Assembly (NCBI RefSeq): GCF_006540305.1
Contig: NZ_BJOR01000001.1
Coordinates: 7,874,001-7,938,000 of the forward strand
Direction of reading: 5' to 3'
Source of the DNA: Streptomyces sp. 6-11-2
Lineage (GTDB): Bacteria > Actinomycetota > Actinomycetes > Streptomycetales > Streptomycetaceae
DNA length: 64,000 bases
Both the position numbers and the translations under genes were made by a program. Below the pieces are notes generated by a model. The model worked only from the letters and a program-made list of their open reading frames with translations, made no database searches and was not told where the DNA came from. Shown piece after piece: positions 8,679-16,991 of the stretch (its first letter is position 1; the number at the start of each line of letters is the position of its first letter).

Positions 8679-8971
8679 GCCGTTCCTCCATCATTCGGTA
8701 ACTGGCGTACGGGTGTGTTGACTGGCATGTGAAGGTCCTGGCCTTGCGGGTGACGATGCGCACCCTCGCCGCGCGACAGCCGGGGGTTCTGCAGGGCGCG
8801 GACGCCGATGCCGCGGAGCCAGAACCCGGCGCCGCGTCCGAGAACCGGCCCAGGCTCGCCGTCGCGCAGCTCCAACTGCACCCGCCCGCGGGTGACGACG
8901 CCGAACGCGTCGCGCCATTCCGCCGCGACCACCGTGACACGCGCGCCACCGCGGAGCGTGAGCGTCCACAC
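8675..8971 (-). CDS. Small conserved-type protein between sigma factor and DUF6069 gene
   Basis: A 98-aa protein starting at the GTG at 8971, five bases after the sigma-factor stop, and ending in an ATGA overlap with the next gene. The first ~65 residues look like a compact beta-rich domain (VTVVAAEWRDAFGVV, then GPVLGRGAGFWLRGIGVRAL). The tail is rich in His and Arg. There is no signal peptide and no Cys. I do not recognise a named family. The tight coupling on both sides argues it is real and works with the sigma factor. Confidence 0.65.
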   Translation of the reverse strand: MWTLTLRGGARVTVVAAEWRDAFGVVTRGRVQLELRDGEPGPVLGRGAGFWLRGIGVRALQNPRLSRGEGAHRHPQGQDLHMPVNTPVRQLPNDGGTA

Positions 8972-8976
8972 TGGGA

Positions 8977-9975
8977 CTACTCCGTGCCGTCCGCCGGCAG
9001 GCGCTCCGGCAGCCCGAGCCGCGGGAACTGGTCGTCGTGGAACGTGACGATCTCGGTGATCGCCCCGCCGGTGACGCGCAGGACGTCGATCGTCAGCGGC
9101 AGGTACGCGCCCTCCCGCTTCCGCCAGAGGTAGAAGGCGACGGCGGGCTGCCGATTCACGGAGGTGAGGACGGCGCGCAGGCCCTTCATGCCCTCGAAGC
9201 CGCTCTCGACCCAGTCGTTCACCACCGCGTCGCGGCCGACGTGCAGGCCCGGCGTGGGCGGCATCGAGCACCGGACGTCGTTCCGCAGCAGTGCGGCGAG
9301 CCCGTCGACGTCCGTGGCCACGCTGGCGTCGGTATAGCGGCGCACCAGCTCGCGCGTCCCGGCGTCCTGTTCGCCGCCGGTCCAGTCCTGCCGCTCGGCG
9401 GGCAGGTGCTCCCGCATGCCGGCGCGGGCCCGCTGCAGCGCGCTGTTCACGGAGTTGACGGAGTCCCCGAGGAGCTCCGCGACGTCCTTCGCCGGCCAGC
9501 CGAGCACGTCCCGCAGGATCAGCACGGCCCGCGGGCGCGGCGCGAGGTGCTGGACTGCGACCAGGTACGCCAGCTCGATCGTCTCCCGCGCGAGGGCGAC
9601 GGTCTCCGGCTCGTCCGCGTCGCCCGCGGGCAGCTCGTCGAGCAGCCGGTCCGGGTAGGGCTGCAGCCATAGCGCCTCGCCGCCGGTCGCAGGCTCCGGG
9701 CGGCACTTGGCAAGCAGGTCCAGGCAGGCGTTGGTGGCGATCCGGTACAGCCAGGCCCGGAACGTCGACCGCCCCTCGAAAGTCTCCCGTCGCCGCCAGG
9801 CACGGAGGAACGTTTCCTGCACGGTGTCCTCGGCGTCCTCGAACGACCCGAGCATCCGGTAGCAGTGCACATGCAGCTCCCGCCGGTGCCGCTCCGCCAG
9901 CCCCGAGAACGCCGGCTCGTCGACCTCGCCCAGCCCGCTCACACCCAGCTCCTCCAGCCGCGTGTCCGCACTCAT
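8977..9975 (-). CDS. ECF sigma factor with C-terminal SnoaL-like domain
   Basis: RNA polymerase sigma-70 factor of the large ECF type (332 aa) resembling the SigX5/SigG-like group. Region 2 contains ELHVHCYRMLGSFEDAED and VQETFLRAWR, region 4 contains GWPAKDVAELLGDSVNSVNS. The last ~110 residues form a SnoaL/NTF2-like fold (DASVATDVDGLAALL ... VTFHDDQFPRLG) that in such factors replaces a separate anti-sigma. The start ATG at 9975 fits family length; the open frame further upstream is unrelated DNA including a transposase scar. A 19-bp dyad lies 28 bp upstream. Confidence 0.92.
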   Translation of the reverse strand: MSADTRLEELGVSGLGEVDEPAFSGLAERHRRELHVHCYRMLGSFEDAEDTVQETFLRAWRRRETFEGRSTFRAWLYRIATNACLDLLAKCRPEPATGGEALWLQPYPDRLLDELPAGDADEPETVALARETIELAYLVAVQHLAPRPRAVLILRDVLGWPAKDVAELLGDSVNSVNSALQRARAGMREHLPAERQDWTGGEQDAGTRELVRRYTDASVATDVDGLAALLRNDVRCSMPPTPGLHVGRDAVVNDWVESGFEGMKGLRAVLTSVNRQPAVAFYLWRKREGAYLPLTIDVLRVTGGAITEIVTFHDDQFPRLGLPERLPADGTE

Positions 9976-10002
9976 CACGTCATCCTTCCGCCTAGCCGTG
10001 TC

Positions 10003-10021
10003 CCGTCGTAGGTGTGACGGG
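10003..10021. promoter_or_regulatory. 19-bp dyad upstream of ECF sigma gene
   Basis: CCGTCGTAGGTGTGACGGG, with arms extendable to CCCGTC/GACGGG, sits 28 bp before the sigma start. A copy differing at two positions lies 25 bp before the SigJ gene at 28450-28468. The matching position before two sigma genes suggests an autoregulated promoter or a shared operator. Confidence 0.5.
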
Positions 10022-10072
10022 TGCGGGCGTGAAAACTCATCACCAGGGTCGGTCGGCATGGCTGAGCGCTTC

Positions 10073-10325
10073 TCATCCTTGGTAGGTCGGCTTTTCGACG
10101 TGGTGGAGAACGAGGACGGCCTGCACCATTGCGGTCGTCCGGGAGGGGCTGCAGCGCAGCTGGTCAGGATTTTCCGGTCCTTGAGGGTGGCGACGGCGCG
10201 TTCGCCTCGGCAGCGGTTCCGGGCGTGGGCCTTGTTCACGGCCTTCTGCCGGCGCGACAGCTTCGGTCAGTAGCGGTGCCGCTTGAACGGGATACGCACG
10301 GAACCGCCGGCGCCTTGATACGCCT
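10073..10325 (-). pseudogene. IS5-family transposase C-terminal remnant
   Basis: Minus-strand frames give the IS5-type ending in pieces: SVRIPFKRHRY, a TGA stop, PKLSRRQKAVNKAHARN, GERAVATLKDRKILTS, then a frameshift into RTTAMVQAVLVLHHVEKPT. One nonsense and one frameshift break it, and the N-terminal two thirds are missing. Non-functional scar. Confidence 0.7.
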
Positions 10326-10457
10326 AATAGGCACGTGGGTTGGCCGTTGTGCTGATCCAGGCAGGGGCTGGGGAGACGTCTGGGATATACGCAGCGCTCA
10401 GAGTGCTTCGACAAGAGGGAGGGCCTTCCCCCGTGAAGGTGGACACGCATTCGTATG

Positions 10458-10560
10458 TCATGCGGCGAGCGTGAGCTTAGCCGTGTGGTGTCGGTGTTCG
10501 TATTCGTTGGGGCTGAGGTGGCCGTTGGCGGAGTGCCGGCGGCGACGCCTACTGTCTCCC
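10458..10560 (-). pseudogene. IS3-family transposase (orfB) C-terminal remnant
   Basis: The minus strand reads RRRHSANGHLSPNEYEHRHH and stops at 10458, matching the RRxHSxLGxxSPxEYE ending of IS3 orfB integrases. Only about 30 codons survive, immediately downstream of the maltokinase-cap-like gene. Confidence 0.65.
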
Positions 10561-10570
10561 GCGCGACCTC

Positions 10571-11149
10571 CTACCGCAGCGCGACGGTCGCGAGTACCCC
10601 CCGCGCAGCCGTTCCGTCTGGCCAGGTCCACCCGGCGACAAGGTGTACGGACGACCTCTGAGCGGCCTCCGCCGACCGCAGGACACGGTTGACCTGAACG
10701 TCAAGCCCGTCGTGAGGGGCAGTTCCGTGGACGGTGACAGTCAAGTCAGGGGTGTCGCTCTTGCTCTGGTGCTGCGGCACCGTCTCGCCCCGCAGGAGCG
10801 CGCGCAACTGCGCCATCACCACCGGGTCGTGGACGCCATCGTAGATCCACCGGGTGCCGAGCACCCCGTGCTCAGACGTGCCGATCAACGCCTCGCCGGG
10901 GATGCCCTCCAGCGCCGCACCGCGGTAACCCATCGGCACCACATACGCCACCGGCTCCTGCGCGGTGGTGTCCACCACGACCATGAACTCGATCCCGACC
11001 GCGCCCTCCGGATCGTCCAAACGGAACCCACCAGCCTTAACCAGTTCAGGCGTTCCTGTGTCGCCCACGTACCAACTCTGCTTCGGCAGCCAGCCCGTGA
11101 GCAGCTCCACCTTGGTAGGCGTCATTGTGGTGCGATGGATGGCGGCCAT
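10571..11149 (-). CDS. Maltokinase N-terminal cap-like domain protein
   Basis: A 192-aa protein resembling the N-terminal cap of actinobacterial maltokinase (Mak_N_cap) found as a separate protein in Streptomyces. Recognisable stretches are MAAIHRTTMTPTKVELLTGW, GGFRLDDPEGAVGIEFMVV, VPMGYRGAALEG and GTSEHGVLGTRWIYDGVHDP. No kinase domain follows. The ATG at 11149 is used; an earlier in-frame ATG at 11188 would add 13 residues. Its role is unknown. An IS3 scar begins 11 bp past its stop, so loss of downstream partners is possible. Confidence 0.8.
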   Translation of the reverse strand: MAAIHRTTMTPTKVELLTGWLPKQSWYVGDTGTPELVKAGGFRLDDPEGAVGIEFMVVVDTTAQEPVAYVVPMGYRGAALEGIPGEALIGTSEHGVLGTRWIYDGVHDPVVMAQLRALLRGETVPQHQSKSDTPDLTVTVHGTAPHDGLDVQVNRVLRSAEAAQRSSVHLVAGWTWPDGTAARGVLATVALR

Positions 11150-11334
11150 GCGAACTCCCTCACGCATAGGTCCAGGCCCGTCCTCCAACGGGATGTGTCG
11201 AACCTATAGGACACGGCCGTGCTTCCCAAGCGGCAGCAAGTGGCCTCGAAGGCCTCCCGGTTGTCCTTGTGGCCTCTGACAGTCACGTTCCCGACCTGTA
11301 GGAACTCTGGTTCTCCGACCGCGCCCTCCGACAT
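11122..11334 (-). CDS. Small hypothetical ORF
   Basis: A 70-codon frame beginning MSEGAVGEPEFLQVGNVTV. Its in-frame upstream context (VAQIGPTARIGTVSGG) also reads like protein back to a stop, so the start may be missed or the gene truncated. It overlaps the start of the maltokinase-cap-like gene by 28 bp. I recognise no family; this may be a decayed gene. Confidence 0.3.
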   Translation of the reverse strand: MSEGAVGEPEFLQVGNVTVRGHKDNREAFEATCCRLGSTAVSYRFDTSRWRTGLDLCVREFAWPPSIAPQ

Positions 11335-11500
11335 ACCACCGCTGCCGCCACTGACAGTTCCGATCCTCGCCGTGGGGCCTATCTGCGCGACCTCTTAGGC
11401 CATCCACGCGTCTACCCCTGTCGTCGTCCGCCGCTGTTGATGTCGGCGGTGGATGTCAACTCGTGAACCCTCTTGGGTAGGGACACGTCCACGCGGGACC

Positions 11501-11908
11501 TCAGAGGCGCGAGGTGGCAGGAGAGGCTCCGTCCAGACAGTGGCCGTATGCGGCTTTCATGGAGGGATAGGGCGCGTTCAGAGCAATTCGACTGCCCGAA
11601 GCGTCGACTTCGCAGATGTATCCCCCTGGTCCTGACGCTGTCTTGACGTGCAGCATTACTTCGTAGGAGGAGATGTGCACATTGCGGTTTGCCCCCGCCG
11701 GGATGACTCCTAGGCTGTGCTGCTCCGCGCATTCGTCGTCCCCGTCGCCTGCACACCAGAAGACGTGCACTGGGTTCGATGTGCTGTTCACCAGGACGAT
11801 CGGATTGACGTTCTCGGGGTCGGTCGGATCAGGGTTGCAGCCAGCCACAGCGAGTGCAGCTACGCCCAGCAGGATTGTGGTCGCAAAGCGGGCAACACGG
11901 CTGTTCAT
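11501..11908 (-). CDS. Putative secreted lipoprotein
   Basis: A 135-aa exported protein: MNSRVARF, a hydrophobic stretch, then lipobox LAVAGC, so the mature protein would be anchored through the Cys at about residue 23. The rest contains FWCAGDGDDECAEQHSLG and several later Cys residues, compatible with a small disulfide-bonded domain. A GTG at 11917 is an alternative start. No family recognised. It stands alone between intergenic stretches. Confidence 0.65.
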   Translation of the reverse strand: MNSRVARFATTILLGVAALAVAGCNPDPTDPENVNPIVLVNSTSNPVHVFWCAGDGDDECAEQHSLGVIPAGANRNVHISSYEVMLHVKTASGPGGYICEVDASGSRIALNAPYPSMKAAYGHCLDGASPATSRL

Positions 11909-12146
11909 CAGGTCCACGGGCTCTCAGAGGGGCGTCATGCGAAGCCGTACCGTATCGCAAGACCGCCACTCCAGGACCTGAGCCTGGGAAGCTGCGATCA
12001 TTTGCGGCCGGTTGCGCCGCTGACCTGCGAACGACCCCGATGCGGTCTCGTCGAGCCCGGCTGCTTTCACCGTGATTCCCCGCTGTTCCCCGCTTGATCT
12101 GGTGCGCTTGTGGTGCGGCCATGGAACCGGCGATCTTGAAAGCCGC

Positions 12147-13031
12147 TCATTCTGCGACGCTCCCCGCGCTGGTCGACCGCAGGTGCTGCTGGGCCAAGTG
12201 CAGGAATGATTCGGTGGCAGTGTGTGCCGGGATGGTCGGCCAGGCCAGGTAGACAGTGACGGGGTCGGCATCGGCCAGCGGGAGGTAACGGACACCGGGG
12301 TGGGGATGGTGGTGGCTGGTGCCTTCGGCAGTGACGCCGACGGCTTCCCCGGTGGCGATGACAGTGAGCCACTCGTCCACACCCGGAACCTGGATGGTGC
12401 GGGGACTTCGGCCTTCGGGCCAGAGGTCGGAGCCGGTGGTTGCGGCCGTGGAGCACAGTGCGACCACCTCCCTGGTCAAGTCGGCCAGGTTGACGGTGTC
12501 ACGTTCGGCGAGCGGGTGGCCGTCGGGCACGGCCGCCAGGCGCCGCTCGTGTGCCAGCGCGGTGTGAGCCAGGCCGGAGTCGTCGGCGGGCCGGGTGCGC
12601 AGGAAGGCCAGGTCTGCCGTCCCACGGCGTAGAGCGGCTTCGGGGTCGTCCAGGCGGCGAACCTGTACGGGGGTGCCGGGGTGCCGTTCGCGCCACATGC
12701 GCAGCAGGGGTACGGTGTGCCGGCCGAGCGCGGCCCAGGCGAAGGCGAGACACAGCGGCCGAGGACCGGCCTGGGTAGCTGCCTCGGCCAGGGCATCGTC
12801 GAGTTGACTGAGGATGCGGTGGGCGTGCTCCGACAGGCGCTGCCCGGCCTCGGTCAGCGCGAGACGGCGGGTGGTGCGCTCCACGAGACGGACACCCAGA
12901 CGGCTCTCCAACTGCTCCAAGGTGCGGGAGAGCGCGGGCTGGCTGAGGTGCAGGGCGATCGCGGCGTCGGTAATGGTCCTCTCTTCGCCGATCGCGACGA
13001 GGGCGCGCAGATGCCGCAACTCCACATTCAT
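12147..13031 (-). CDS. LysR-family transcriptional regulator
   Basis: Regulator of 294 aa with the standard N-terminal helix-turn-helix (MNVELRHLRALVAIGEERT, ALHLSQPALSRTLEQLESRL) and a periplasmic-binding-like effector domain. The ATG at 13031 gives family length; the frame runs on upstream without a better start. It is divergent from a small SDR gene across 70 bp, the classic arrangement for a LysR factor controlling its neighbour. Confidence 0.93.
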   Translation of the reverse strand: MNVELRHLRALVAIGEERTITDAAIALHLSQPALSRTLEQLESRLGVRLVERTTRRLALTEAGQRLSEHAHRILSQLDDALAEAATQAGPRPLCLAFAWAALGRHTVPLLRMWRERHPGTPVQVRRLDDPEAALRRGTADLAFLRTRPADDSGLAHTALAHERRLAAVPDGHPLAERDTVNLADLTREVVALCSTAATTGSDLWPEGRSPRTIQVPGVDEWLTVIATGEAVGVTAEGTSHHHPHPGVRYLPLADADPVTVYLAWPTIPAHTATESFLHLAQQHLRSTSAGSVAE

Positions 13032-13101
13032 AACCACCAAGCATAAGTGCTTCACAAGTCGCATTTCCCTCGCCCGCCAGGCCAGCCTTAGCGTCGCAGG
13101 C

Positions 13102-13698
13102 ATGAAGATTCTCCTGATTGGGGCCACTGGCAAGCTCGGCGCGGCCGTGAACAAGAAACTGTCGGCCCGCGGCCATGACGTGATCACCGTCGGGCGTACC
13201 GGCGGCGACTTGCGCTGCGACATCACCGACCCGTCCCAGACCGCCGAGCTGTACATGCGAGCCGGGCGGGTGGACGCGGTGGTCAGTGCCGCAGGTGACG
13301 TGCCCTACAAGCCGCTCGCCGAGATGACACCCGACGATTACCAGGCCGCTTTCACAGGCAAGGTGTTCGCCCAGATCGAGCTCGTCCGCCAAGGACTCGT
13401 ACACGTCGCCGAGCGCGGCTCGTTCACCCTCATCACCGGCATCTTGGCGCGTGAGCCCATCCCCACCGGCACCGCCGCCTCCATGGCGAACGGCGCAGTG
13501 GAGGCATTCGTCCGTGCCGCCGCGATCGAAATCGCTCCGCAGCGCATCAACGCGGTCAGCCCTAACGTCTTCACCGAGAGCCTTGCCGACTACGGTGCCT
13601 ACTTCCCAGGTATGGGCTCGACCGACCTCGACCAGGTCGCCCAGGCCTACGTTCGCTCTGTGGAGGGTGGCCAGACCGGGCAGGTCTACGCCTTGTAG
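13102..13698 (+). CDS. Short SDR-like protein lacking the catalytic Tyr-x3-Lys
   Basis: A 198-aa Rossmann protein starting MKILLIGATGKLGAAV (NAD(P)-binding GxTGxxG), with VVSAAGDVPYKPL where SDRs have NNAG. At the usual YxxxK position it reads ASMANGAVEAFV, so the catalytic pair is absent, as in a known group of short Streptomyces SDR-like proteins. It is divergent from the LysR gene and probably its target. Binding or atypical chemistry is possible; the activity is not assignable. Confidence 0.8.
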   Translation: MKILLIGATGKLGAAVNKKLSARGHDVITVGRTGGDLRCDITDPSQTAELYMRAGRVDAVVSAAGDVPYKPLAEMTPDDYQAAFTGKVFAQIELVRQGLVHVAERGSFTLITGILAREPIPTGTAASMANGAVEAFVRAAAIEIAPQRINAVSPNVFTESLADYGAYFPGMGSTDLDQVAQAYVRSVEGGQTGQVYAL

Positions 13699-14076
13699 TC
13701 ACCGGACTCTGGCTGCTGCGGGCAGTCCTTCCTCATTCGACTGCCCGTATGGAGTCCGTGGGCTCCGCCATGACAACTTTCAAGCACGACTTCCGCGTCA
13801 GGGCGGCTGCATCCGAAGGTCGGTGGAGTCTCAATGGGCGTGGCAGGCGTCGGCAACTGCGGTCAGTAGCCGGTCTCTGAGTCCCGGTTGCGCTGACCAG
13901 CGGGCCTGACGAAGCCCACGGCTCTGACCGGCTCAGATGCCGTGGGCTTCTGTCGTTGTCGGTCGGCGTCGGCTGACCTCGGACGGCCCAGAGGCGGCCC
14001 AGGATGGCGCTCAACCGAATGGTTCGCCTGGGTCAAGTTTGGTGGTGCTCGGCTTTTGAAAATCAGAAGGCGGCCG
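13699..14076. other. Intergenic stretch
   Basis: No convincing gene. It contains the imperfect dyad GGTCAG ... CTGACC around 13861-13898 and the hairpin listed at 13911-13950. A frame leading into the small ORF at 14077 is open but has no evident start. Confidence 0.4.
13911..13950. terminator. Hairpin, possible terminator
   Basis: A perfect 12-bp inverted repeat (13911-13922 and 13939-13950, GAAGCCCACGGC and its complement) around a 16-base loop, followed by TGTCGTTGTC. It lies 213 bp beyond the SDR stop, so its partner gene is unclear. Confidence 0.4.
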
Positions 14077-14217
14077 ATGTTCGTCACGGATGAGGAATGG
14101 CGGCCTGAATACAATCAGTACTTCATCGACGGCACTTGCAACGGCCTTGTGGTGGGTGCTCCCACCGGGCGGGAAGGCATGGACATCTCCTTCGTTGTGG
14201 GGATTCCAGGCCTGTAG
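14077..14217 (+). CDS. Small ORF (46 aa) followed by a strong terminator
   Basis: Starts MFVTDEEWRPEYNQYFIDG and ends DISFVVGIPGL. The composition looks protein-like and a 14-bp perfect hairpin begins 23 bp after the stop. No family recognised. It could be a true microprotein or the tail of a truncated gene, because the frame is open upstream without a clear start. Confidence 0.35.
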   Translation: MFVTDEEWRPEYNQYFIDGTCNGLVVGAPTGREGMDISFVVGIPGL

Positions 14218-14239
14218 CAGGCCGCGACCCGAACAGCCC

Positions 14240-14272
14240 GCGAGCCCCGGACCGATGCGGTCCGGGGCTCGC
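14240..14272 (+). terminator. Strong hairpin terminator
   Basis: Perfect 14-bp stem (GCGAGCCCCGGACC at 14240-14253, complement at 14259-14272) with a 5-base loop, just after the small ORF. Confidence 0.75.
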
Positions 14273-14534
14273 TCGCGTATCCGCGGGGGTCGGATGTTCA
14301 TGCACGCGATGCCGTGTCCAACGAGCCTGCTACGCGCCGGTCACTCTGGGGCACCGGGACGACCGGCTCTGCTGCGCGGCGAAGACCCGCTTTCGGTCAG
14401 TGGGGCGGCCTCCAGCGTGTGAACACGCACTGGTTGGGGCCGGCGTGAATCCCGAAGGGCGGCCCGATGCGTTCGAACAACCGTCCCGGCCGGCCCAACA
14501 GATTCCTACGCGATGCCGTCCAGTCGCTCTCCGC

Positions 14535-15467
14535 TCACTGGACGGCCTCGATGAACTGCGCCGCCCGACGGTGGACCGCCTGGCAAACCTCATCGGATGC
14601 GACCAGGCGCAGCGGTGTCGGCAAACGGAACAATGCGGCGGCGACGCTGTCGGGAGTGACGCCGCCGATCGTGATGAAGGTGGTGTCCGGACCGTCGGCC
14701 CGGCAACTGCCCAGGTGAGGCGGAACAATGTGGCGTGCCTGTGCCAAGGGCACAGCGACTCGCGCGGTCGCGTAGTACGGATAGTCGCTTACCAGCATCT
14801 TCTTCACCATGTCAGCGGCGTCCGGCGGGTCGTCGAGCTCAACGGTGACCCCTGTCGCCTGGGCGGCGATAACACGGTCGGCACGGAACGTCCGCCATTC
14901 CTGTTTGGGCACGTCGAACGCGACCAGGTACCACCGGTTCGGGCTGCGAACCAGCCGATGCGGATCCACTTGCCGTCTGGTCTCGGTGCCGCGGGCGTCG
15001 CGGTAGGTGAGCGTCAGCCGTTCCCCGCGGTGGCAGGCGGTCGCGATCTCAAACAGCAGCGGGACGGCGACTCGGCCTTGTTCGGCCTGCATGATGTCGA
15101 CGGAGCTGCCGTCCACCGCGTCGAGTCGCTCGACGACCCGCGCCGGCAGCAGGTGCCTCAGCTTGAGCAACGCCGACGTCGCGGCTGGGTCGTCGCCAGG
15201 GGCCTCGCGCAGCGCGGCGAACACCGCGAGGGCTTCCTCGTCGTCGAGTGTGAGAGGCGCCATGCGTTCGCCGACGCCCAGGCGGTAGCCGCCGTAGGGG
15301 CCAGTCTCGGAGTCGATGCCGTATCCCGCGTCGCGCAGGCGGGCAATGTCTCGGCGCACGGTCCGTTCGGTGACGCCCAGCCGCTCGGCCAGTTCGGCGT
15401 TGGTCCATGAAGGCCGGCTGGACAACACCGCGAGCATGCGCAGCAGGCGGGCTGAGGTGACAGTCAC
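14535..15467 (-). CDS. WYL-domain transcriptional regulator (YafY-like)
   Basis: A 310-aa regulator: N-terminal HTH (WTNAELAERLGVTERTVRRD), then a WYL ligand-sensing domain with SPNRWYLVAFD and a C-terminal wing. It is divergent from the VOC gene, with a perfect 10-bp dyad in the intergenic region. Such regulators commonly control an adjacent glyoxalase-like gene, so this is the likely controller of the VOC protein. Confidence 0.92.
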   Translation of the reverse strand: MTVTSARLLRMLAVLSSRPSWTNAELAERLGVTERTVRRDIARLRDAGYGIDSETGPYGGYRLGVGERMAPLTLDDEEALAVFAALREAPGDDPAATSALLKLRHLLPARVVERLDAVDGSSVDIMQAEQGRVAVPLLFEIATACHRGERLTLTYRDARGTETRRQVDPHRLVRSPNRWYLVAFDVPKQEWRTFRADRVIAAQATGVTVELDDPPDAADMVKKMLVSDYPYYATARVAVPLAQARHIVPPHLGSCRADGPDTTFITIGGVTPDSVAAALFRLPTPLRLVASDEVCQAVHRRAAQFIEAVQ

Positions 15468-15486
15468 ATTTCCGATGCTAGTGGCC

Positions 15487-15513
15487 AGTCCAGGACCGAA
15501 ACAGTCCTGGACT
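15487..15513. promoter_or_regulatory. Candidate WYL operator, perfect 10-bp dyad
   Basis: AGTCCAGGAC (15487-15496) and its exact complement (15504-15513) flank a 7-base spacer, 20 bp upstream of the WYL start and 47 bp before the truncated reading frame leading to the VOC gene. Confidence 0.65.
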
Positions 15514-15559
15514 CTCGCTACGTTTGTGACGTCTCAGTGCTTCGGACAGGGACGAGACA

Positions 15560-15756
15560 GTGATCGATCATGTCGGCGCGATCGCGAACGGAATTCCCGC
15601 CGCTACGGCGCCGTGCTTCGGCAACTCGCCGAGACGATCGCGTCCGGCAACGGGTCCCGCCCCAACGACACCGTCGAGCAAATCACCGGCGCACCGTCGC
15701 GCACGTTCCGCGACTTCGCCCGTAAGAACACCACAACGCGGCTGGAGGCCTCGTAA
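15560..15756 (+). pseudogene. NmrA-like NAD(P)-binding protein 3' remnant
   Basis: From about 15595 the frame ending at 15756 reads RRYGAVLRQLAETIASGNGS, TVEQITGAPSRTFRDFARKN, the tail of NmrA-type NAD(P)-binding proteins; the Rossmann part is missing. At 15560, in another frame, GTGATCGATCATGTC (VIDHV) mimics the start of the VOC gene (MIDHV) behind a good ribosome site. This looks like a deletion or insertion junction between the WYL-controlled promoter and the VOC gene. Confidence 0.55.
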
Positions 15757-16175
15757 TGATCGATCACGTCTACATCTCAGTCTCGGACATCGAGAAGTCG
15801 CGGGCCTTCTACCGCGATGCGCTGAAGCCCCTTGGCTGGAGCGAATTCGGGAACTACGACGCCACGTCCGGCCCCGACGACGTCCCAGACCTCTTCGGTC
15901 TCGGAGACGAGACGTACCTCTCGGGCGCCGGAGTCGGATCGAGCATCTGGCTGCGCCAGCGCAAGCCCGGCGAGACGGGCCTGTACGTCGGCATCGTGTG
16001 CGACAGCAACGAAGCCGTCGACGCCGCCTACGCCGCCGCGATCAACGCCGGTGCCATCGACGAGGGCGCGCCGGCAGACCGGACATACTTCGCCCCCGGC
16101 TACTACGCCGCCAACGTAGCCGACTTCGACGGCAACCGTCTGGAGTTCGTGCACAAGGCCTGGAACGACAAGTAG
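15756..16175 (+). CDS. VOC-family protein (glyoxalase/bleomycin-resistance fold)
   Basis: A 139-aa VOC protein: MIDHVYISVSDIEKSRAFYR opening, LYVGIVCDSNEAVDAAY in the middle and DFDGNRLEFVHK at the end, with His4 and Glu near the C terminus as potential metal ligands. The ATG overlaps the stop of the NmrA remnant (TAATG). Substrate unknown; expression is probably under the divergent WYL regulator. Confidence 0.9.
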   Translation: MIDHVYISVSDIEKSRAFYRDALKPLGWSEFGNYDATSGPDDVPDLFGLGDETYLSGAGVGSSIWLRQRKPGETGLYVGIVCDSNEAVDAAYAAAINAGAIDEGAPADRTYFAPGYYAANVADFDGNRLEFVHKAWNDK

Positions 16176-16311
16176 CGCTGAGTCGCTGTCAAGGCGCATT
16201 GCCGGATCGCCGAGGTCGCGCTGGACTGAGCGCCGCGTCGGCCGACACGGATATCCGTAAGTCAAACAGGGACACCCTGCTCGGCTCACGGTCAGTTCCC
16301 GCCGAGGATGA

Positions 16312-16884
16312 CGGATGCCCCGGGGTGGACGTGCGCGGCGCGCGGGTTCGGCGGTGCCGACGGGGGTACGGCCTACCTGCCGACGAGCGGCACCTGTTCA
16401 AGAAGCTGAGCCTGGAAGTCTTCCAGTCCGGACTCAGCAGGCGCGCGATCCTGGCCAAGCGGGAGAACTTCCGGGCCTCCTGTGCAGGCTTCGACATCCC
16501 ACAAGTCGCCCACTACGTCGAGCGTGACGTCGAGCGCCTGCTTCAGGTCGCCAGCATCGTCCGCCACCGGGGCAAGATCGAGGCGGTCAACTGCAACGCC
16601 CAGTGCGTGGAGACGATGCTCGACCGGGAGGGAGCACTGGCCGCGTTCGTCCGGTGCTGCGAACCCGACCCGGCCGAGCCGCCCGATCCGCAGACCGTCA
16701 CGACCTCGCCACCTCGATCGCCCTGTCCAAGGACCTGCGCAAGCTGGGCTGGAAGTTCGTCGGTCCGACAACCGTCTTCGCCTTCATACAGGCCAGGGGG
16801 CTGATCAACGACCATACGAACTACTGCGCGGTCCGCTCCCTGGCTCAGGCGGAACGCCTCGCCTTCACACGCCCCGGACGCTGA
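16312..16884 (+). pseudogene. tag: Broken DNA-3-methyladenine glycosylase I (tag)
   Basis: The body of Tag is readable in two frames. Frame one has ADERHLFKKLSLEVFQSGLS and LLQVASIVRHRGKIEAVN, as in the base-excision enzyme removing 3-methyladenine. After a shift near 16690 the other frame gives DLRKLGWKFVGPTTVFAFIQ and GLINDHTNYC, the C-terminal zinc segment. The N terminus is degenerate and the usual Trp after GLS is Arg. The gene is non-functional but lies next to an AlkC-type repair gene. Confidence 0.75.
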
Positions 16885-16991
16885 CGACGCAGGGCTCCCA
16901 GCCGGTCTCGCTTCCCGCGAGTCTCCGACTCTGCGTGCCGGTGAAGACCATCGGCGCCCCCCTGTGCCCAGGAACGACGTAAGGAAAGACG

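Noticed and set aside
13861..13950. Possible tRNA or att site
   Set aside because: Dyads are present, but there is no cloverleaf, T-loop or CCA-proximal pattern.
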